64,000 nt of DNA from contig JAKFUK010000001.1 of NCBI GenBank assembly GCA_021732745.1, positions 1,376,931 through 1,440,930 of the forward strand. Direction: 5' to 3'. Below the pieces are notes generated by a model. That model was not told the origin of the DNA, did not search any database, and worked only from the letters and a program-made list of their open reading frames with translations. Source of the DNA: Nevskia sp. Lineage in GTDB: Bacteria > Pseudomonadota > Gammaproteobacteria > Nevskiales > Nevskiaceae. This document shows positions 59,785 through 64,000 of this stretch, piece by piece (positions within the stretch are counted from its first letter, which is position 1; each line of letters begins with the position of its first letter). A program made the position numbers and the translations under genes.

Positions 59785-59927
59785 GGGCTGATGACTCCTT
59801 CGTTGCGACGCCGGTAAAGGGCTGGCGTTTCGTGGAGCGAACTGTGCGCTTTGCCATATCGCACGAGAAGCCACCATCAAAGCATTCTGTATTTGCATTT
59901 TTGCAAAGAACTGCGAAGCTCGCGTTC

Positions 59928-60818
59928 ATGGACTGGGACGATCTTCGCTACGTGCTCGCAATCTCCCGCGCTGGCGGCCTGAACGGCGCGGCGCGGGCGC
60001 TGGATGTCAATCCGTCGAGCGTCTATCGCCGCCTCGAAGCGCTGGAAAAAGCCATGGAAGTGCGTCTGTTCGAGCGCCTGCGCGCCGGCTACCGACTGAC
60101 GCCGAGCGGAGAAGCGCTGGCCGAAGCAGCGGAGAAGATGGAGCGCGAAGCGCTGAGTGTGGAAAACCGCATCAAGGGCACCGACGTGCGGCTGGAAGGT
60201 CATCTGCGGGTCAGCACCAGCGAAGCGGTGACCCTGCACCTGCTGCCGCGCTGGATCGCCGAGTTCCGCGACACCTATCCGGGGCTGACGCTCGACATCA
60301 CCTCGACCAACCAGATCGTTGATCTGTCGAAGCGCGAAGCCGACGTGGTGATTCGCGGCACCGAGCACCCGCCGGAGCATCTGGTCGGCCGCCGCTGCGG
60401 GCGCATCGCCTTCGCGGCCTACGCCAGCAAGCGCTATCTCGACAAGCTCGGCCGCGACCGGCCCTTGGCCGACTACGAATGGCTGGGCTTCGAAGGCCCG
60501 ATGCTCAGAGTCCAGCAAGCGAAATGGCTGTCAGAGACGGTGCCCGAAAGCCGGGTGCGGCTGCGCTACGACAGCTTCGCGCCGATCCGCCTCGCGGTCG
60601 CCTCCTGCCTGGGATGCGCGGCCCTGCCGTGCTTCGCCTGCGAAGACGATCCCACGCTCGAACGCCTGCCCGGCACGCTGACCGCGACCCGCTTCCACCT
60701 CTGGGTGCTGACCCACCCGGACCTGCGCAAGAGCGCCCGGGTACGCGCCTTTCTTCAGTTCTTCGGCACCCGGCTGGCAGCGCTCGATACGTCGGTGATG
60801 GGTGTTCCGGCCGATTGA
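59928..60818 (+). CDS. LysR family transcriptional regulator
   Basis: 296 residues from the ATG at 59928. N-terminal winged HTH (DLRYVLAISRAGGLNGAARA, then LDVNPSSVYRRLEALEKAM) and the periplasmic-binding-like effector domain (HLRVSTSEAVTLHLLPRWIA, ADVVIRGTEHPPEHLVGRRC). LTTRs usually control the gene divergent from them, here the 146-residue protein, and bind between the two. Effector unknown. Confidence 0.92.
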   Translation: MDWDDLRYVLAISRAGGLNGAARALDVNPSSVYRRLEALEKAMEVRLFERLRAGYRLTPSGEALAEAAEKMEREALSVENRIKGTDVRLEGHLRVSTSEAVTLHLLPRWIAEFRDTYPGLTLDITSTNQIVDLSKREADVVIRGTEHPPEHLVGRRCGRIAFAAYASKRYLDKLGRDRPLADYEWLGFEGPMLRVQQAKWLSETVPESRVRLRYDSFAPIRLAVASCLGCAALPCFACEDDPTLERLPGTLTATRFHLWVLTHPDLRKSARVRAFLQFFGTRLAALDTSVMGVPAD

Positions 60819-60822
60819 ATGC

Positions 60823-61041
60823 TCAGGACTTGCGCACCCCGAAGAACAGCAGGCCGCCGAGCACGATCGCCGCGACACCGGCCCAGACCGGCACGTTGAC
60901 GGTTTCCTTCTCCTTCACCGACAGCTCCAGCGGCCCGAGCTTCAGGTCATGCGTGTCCTTGGTGTACGCGAAGCTGCCGTAGGCGAGGCCGAGCCCGCCG
61001 AGGATCACCAGGGCCAGTCCTGCGAGTTTGATCGGGTTCAT
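60823..61041 (-). CDS. Small two-helix membrane protein
   Basis: 72 residues from the ATG at 61041. Helices at about 5-25 (LAGLALVILGGLGLAYGSFA) and 48-68 (VWAGVAAIVLGGLLFFG) around a short polar loop with KETVNVP. Resembles small DUF3185-like proteins of Gram-negatives; no function is known. Convergent with the LysR gene, 4 bases apart. Confidence 0.75.
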   Translation of the reverse strand: MNPIKLAGLALVILGGLGLAYGSFAYTKDTHDLKLGPLELSVKEKETVNVPVWAGVAAIVLGGLLFFGVRKS

Positions 61042-61155
61042 GAGGGTTTCCGTGCGGGTTGGCGGGCGATCCGATTGGATCACGGGGCCGTGCTGCATCT
61101 TGCGCGTGATCGGGGCATCCGGCGCGAACATCCTGCGCAGGTCGGGAAAGCGGCA

Positions 61156-61175
61156 TTTGTCGGCGCGCCGACAAA
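61156..61175. promoter_or_regulatory. 20-bp perfect palindrome upstream of acyl-CoA synthetase
   Basis: TTTGTCGGCGCGCCGACAAA is a perfect 20-base palindrome centred at 61165, 88 bases before the acyl-CoA synthetase start and 115 bases before the divergent small gene. The symmetry and position fit the operator of a dimeric regulator such as a TetR-type repressor; which one is unknown. Confidence 0.6.
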
Positions 61176-61262
61176 ACCCGACGGCAACCTTCGGTCCTGC
61201 CCCCTATCGACGCAGGCGCGGGTCCGTGTTGGGATCGCCGCTCGTTCCGGAGCGCCGATCCC

Positions 61263-62915
61263 ATGAGCCTCGATCCCGCCATGCCGTGGCTGCGCCAGTA
61301 CACGCCGGGCCGCCCGACCGCCCCGCCGATCGAGCACGGCGACGCGCTGTCGCTGTTCCGCGCTGCCGTCGCCCGCGCCGCATCAAGCCCGGCGATCCAC
61401 TACTTCGACACCACGCTGTCGTTCGCCGAAGTCGATGCCCAGAGCGATGCCCTGGCCTGCGCGCTGCTGCAACGCGGTGTGACTCGCGGCGACCGCGTCG
61501 CGCTGGTGATGCAGAACATTCCGCAGTTCGTGATCGCCCTGCTCGGAAGCTGGAAAGCCGGGGCGATCGCGGTGTCGATCAATCCGATGAACCGCGAGCG
61601 CGAGCTGGCGCTGCTGTTCGCCGACTGCGCGCCGAAGGCCGTGATCGCCCACGAGAACGCCTATCGCGAGGTGATCGCCCGCGTGCTTGCGACCACCCCG
61701 GTGGCGATCGTCATCACCACCTCGGAACTGGACTACCAGACCCGCCACGAGCCGCGCCTGCTGGCCGGCATCAGCCGCTACCGGGCCGATGGCGTGCCGG
61801 ACTTCGCCGAACTGGTTGCCGCCCATCGCGGCGAAGAGCCGCCCCCTGTGGCATTCGACAGCAGCGATACCGCGCTGCTGGTCTACACCTCCGGCACCAC
61901 CGGCTTGCCGAAAGGCGCGATGAACAGCCACGGCAACGTCGCGTTCACCGCGCAGGTCTATCGCGACTGGATCGGCCTGGCAGAGGGCGACGGCATCCTC
62001 GGCATCGCGCCGCTGTTCCACATCACCGGGCTGATCGGCCACATCGCGCTGGGCCTGCTGATCGCAGGGCCCTTGACCCTCGCCTACCGCTTCGAGCCCA
62101 GCGTGATGCTCGACGCGATTCGCGAACGCCAGCCGGCGTTCACCATCGGCGCGATCACTGCGCTGCTGGCGCTGATGAATCATCCGGAGGCGCGCGCTGA
62201 CAGCTTGGCTTCGCTCAAAGCGGTCTATTCCGGCGGCGCGCCGATCGCACCGAGCCTGGTCGAGCAGTTCGAAGCGAAGTTCGGCCACTACATCCGCAAC
62301 GCCTACGGCCTGACCGAATCGACCTCGCCAGCCACCGTCTGCCCGGTCGACAAGCGGGCGCCGGTCGATCCGCTGTTCGGCGCACTGAGCGTCGGCGTGC
62401 CGACCTACCGCACCGATGTCCGCATCGTCGATGCCGAAACCGCCGCGCCGCTCGCCAATGGCGAAGCCGGCGAGATCACCATCCGCGGCCCGCAGATCGT
62501 CAGCGGCTACTGGCGCAAGCCGGAAGCGACGCTGGAGGCGATCCGCGAAGGCTGGCTGCACACCGGCGACATCGGCGTGATCGACGCCGACGGCTGGCTG
62601 TACCTGGTCGATCGCAAGAAGGACATGATCAACGCCGCCGGCTACAAGGTCTGGCCGCGCGAAGTCGAGGACGTGCTGTACAGCCATCCGGCGGTGCGCG
62701 AAGCGGCTGTCGTCGGCGTGCCGGACGCCTATCGCGGCGAAACCGTGAAAGCGGTGCTGAGCCTGAAGGCTGGAGTCGACGTCACCACCGCCGAAATCGT
62801 CCAGCACTGCCGCGAACGCATGGCTGCCTACAAGGTGCCGCGCTTCGTTGAATTCATTGCTGAACTGCCGAAGACGGTGACCGGCAAGATCCTGCGCCGC
62901 GAGCTGCGCGGCTGA
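61263..62915 (+). CDS. Acyl-CoA synthetase (AMP-forming), class I adenylate-forming family
   Basis: 550 residues. AMP-binding core (A3 motif YTSGTTGLPKGAM, NAYGLTEST, GEITIRGPQIVSGYWRKPEA, WLHTGDIGVIDADGWLYLVD) and C-terminal domain ending VTGKILRRELRG with the catalytic Lys. It activates a fatty or aromatic acid as acyl-AMP and then acyl-CoA. Chain length or substrate cannot be told. A 20-bp palindrome lies upstream; no beta-oxidation partner is adjacent. Confidence 0.92.
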   Translation: MSLDPAMPWLRQYTPGRPTAPPIEHGDALSLFRAAVARAASSPAIHYFDTTLSFAEVDAQSDALACALLQRGVTRGDRVALVMQNIPQFVIALLGSWKAGAIAVSINPMNRERELALLFADCAPKAVIAHENAYREVIARVLATTPVAIVITTSELDYQTRHEPRLLAGISRYRADGVPDFAELVAAHRGEEPPPVAFDSSDTALLVYTSGTTGLPKGAMNSHGNVAFTAQVYRDWIGLAEGDGILGIAPLFHITGLIGHIALGLLIAGPLTLAYRFEPSVMLDAIRERQPAFTIGAITALLALMNHPEARADSLASLKAVYSGGAPIAPSLVEQFEAKFGHYIRNAYGLTESTSPATVCPVDKRAPVDPLFGALSVGVPTYRTDVRIVDAETAAPLANGEAGEITIRGPQIVSGYWRKPEATLEAIREGWLHTGDIGVIDADGWLYLVDRKKDMINAAGYKVWPREVEDVLYSHPAVREAAVVGVPDAYRGETVKAVLSLKAGVDVTTAEIVQHCRERMAAYKVPRFVEFIAELPKTVTGKILRRELRG

Positions 62916-62957
62916 TGGCAGGTGTTGCTGGCGCAGCATCCACTCATTCGCCATAAA

Positions 62958-63070
62958 TGACGAATAAATCCCGCTATTCTTCATAAGTCGTCAGATAATG
63001 TGATTTTATGCAAATCGCCTTTCATGACGACAAACAGCGCGTATCCTCATTGAGTCGACTTCCGTGACGA
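62958..63070. promoter_or_regulatory. Four TGACGA motifs upstream of hipB
   Basis: TGACGA at 62958-62963, 63025-63030 and 63065-63070, and its complement TCGTCA at 62988-62993, lie in a notably AT-rich 160-base stretch before hipB. They may be half-sites for HipB autoregulation or for another regulator. Confidence 0.4.
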
Positions 63071-63073
63071 ATC

Positions 63074-63430
63074 ATGAAGATAAAAGCCTCTCTCACCGAT
63101 GACGCGGTCCTGCTGGAGCTCGGCGCACGCCTGCATGCCGCCCGCCTTGGCCTCAACCTCACGCAGGCTGCACTCGCCGAACAGGCTGGCGTGGCCAAGC
63201 GCACGGTCGAGCGACTGGAATCCGGCGCGGTAGCCATGCAGTTGTCGAGCCTGGTGCGCGTCTGCCGCGTGCTCGGCGTGCTCGATCGCTTCGATCTGCT
63301 GGTGCCCGAGCCCGCGCCCAGCCCGATGGCGCAGATCAAGCAGCGCACAGGATCACGCCAGCGCGCCACGGGCAGCCGTCGCAGCGCCGCGCCTGCCAAG
63401 CCGGAATGGACTTGGGGCGACGAACCGTGA
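63074..63430 (+). CDS. hipB: XRE-family antitoxin HipB-like
   Basis: 118 residues. HTH_XRE domain at about 15-75 (LGARLHAARLGLNLTQAALA, EQAGVAKRTVERLESG). The C-terminal tail is basic and Ser/Ala/Pro-rich. Its stop overlaps the GTG of the hipA-like gene (GTGA), typical of hipBA modules. It binds upstream DNA and holds the kinase inactive. Confidence 0.88.
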   Translation: MKIKASLTDDAVLLELGARLHAARLGLNLTQAALAEQAGVAKRTVERLESGAVAMQLSSLVRVCRVLGVLDRFDLLVPEPAPSPMAQIKQRTGSRQRATGSRRSAAPAKPEWTWGDEP

Positions 63431-64000
63431 GCATTGCCGAAGTCCGGCTCTGGGGACGCACCATCGCTGCCGTGTCGCTGGACCCGGCACAGGGCTGCGC
63501 CAGCTTCGAGTACGACCCTGCGTTCGTCGCCAGCGGCATCGAAATATCGCCGCTGAGCATGCCGCTGCGACGACCGATCTACCGCTTTCCCGAACTGGCC
63601 GCGAACAGCTTTCATGGCCTGCCGGGGCTGCTGGCCGATTCCCTGCCGGACAAGTTCGGCAACGCGCTGATCGACGCCTGGCTGGCCAGCCAGGGGCGGA
63701 CGCCGGACAGCTTCAATGCCGTTGAACGGCTTTGCTACATCGGCACCCGCGGCATGGGCGCACTGGAGTTTCGGCCGGCCACCGGGCCAGCGCCGCTCCG
63801 CGCGCAGACCATCGAGATCGACAGCCTTGTGAGCCTCGCATCCGATGTCCTGAGCCAGCGTCAGGACTTCCGCAGCCGGCTCGACGACAAGGCGCGCAGC
63901 GCAGCACTCGCCGGCTTGCTGAGCGTCGGCACCTCGGCCGGCGGCGCCCGCGCCAAGTCGGTGATCGCCTGGAATCGCGCCAGCGGCGAGGTCCGTTCCG
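63427..64000 (+). CDS. hipA: HipA-family serine/threonine kinase toxin, cut by window end
   Basis: The first 191 residues are inside the window, from a GTG overlapping the hipB stop. N-terminal subdomain (LWGRTIAAVSLD ... FEYDPAFVASGIEISPLSMP), the family phrase FHGLPGLLADSLPDKFGN, and the nucleotide-binding Gly-rich loop GTSAGGARAKSVIAW. HipA phosphorylates a tRNA synthetase or, in other subfamilies, different targets. The catalytic loop lies beyond the window, so activity cannot be checked. Confidence 0.9.
   Translation, partial: MSIAEVRLWGRTIAAVSLDPAQGCASFEYDPAFVASGIEISPLSMPLRRPIYRFPELAANSFHGLPGLLADSLPDKFGNALIDAWLASQGRTPDSFNAVERLCYIGTRGMGALEFRPATGPAPLRAQTIEIDSLVSLASDVLSQRQDFRSRLDDKARSAALAGLLSVGTSAGGARAKSVIAWNRASGEVRS

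Overview
The window is high-G+C chromosomal DNA of a gammaproteobacterium. Gene content and order are Pseudomonas/Xanthomonas-like: amgK-murU divergent from lptD-surA-pdxA-rsmA, and pgeF-rluD-bamD close to a PP0621-family gene and pilS-pilR. A family of extragenic palindromes opening with GTAGG, as in Xanthomonadaceae, runs throughout. I infer a Nevskiales/Xanthomonadales-type organism; no rRNA or tRNA gene is present to settle this.

Layout. 1-3.0 kb: the end of an ABC exporter operon (ATPase cut by the window edge, then two FtsX-type permeases). 3.0-9.6 kb: a lower-G+C orphan gene with a possible PD-(D/E)XK nuclease motif, a VOC protein, a SHOCT protein, gltX, an SRPBCC protein, a two-domain QueD-like protein, a Tyr/Gly-rich lipoprotein and hisI. 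9.7-15.1 kb (minus): lolC - DUF559 endonuclease - lolD - comEC - a small secreted protein. 15.2-21.0 kb: a GT39 glycosyltransferase, then pdhA-pdhB-[vapBC]-pdhC. 21.0-23.6 kb: an accessory patch with two unusual membrane-protein genes separated by a well-formed integron attC site, then about 1.1 kb of gene-free repeats. 23.6-26.8 kb: lipA, osmC, murU, amgK. 26.9-32.3 kb: lptD-surA-pdxA-rsmA. 32.3-41.6 kb (minus): a complete Flp/Tad pilus locus, lying exactly between rsmA and apaH, which in relatives belong to one operon. 41.8-49.4 kb: apaH, an MMPL/RND transporter with a Ycf48-like partner, pgeF, rluD and an unusually long bamD. 49.4-54 kb (minus): nadE, a Phd/VapC pair, sucD, sucC. 54.1-57.3 kb: PP0621-family gene, pilS, pilR. 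57.4-64 kb: a DUF885 lipoprotein peptidase, a small unknown gene divergent from a LysR regulator, a two-helix membrane protein, an acyl-CoA synthetase, and a hipBA module cut by the window end.

Common threads: envelope biogenesis (Lol, LptD, SurA, BamD, MurU/AmgK), central carbon metabolism (PDH-type complex, LipA, SucCD), and surface appendages (Tad pilus; PilSR). Three toxin-antitoxin modules (VapBC, Phd/VapC, HipBA), a DUF559 gene framed by inverted repeats inside the lol operon, and the attC-bearing patch are the clearest accessory elements. The most noteworthy signals are the solitary attC with its cassette-like genes, the DUF559 insertion, and the Tad island splitting a conserved operon.
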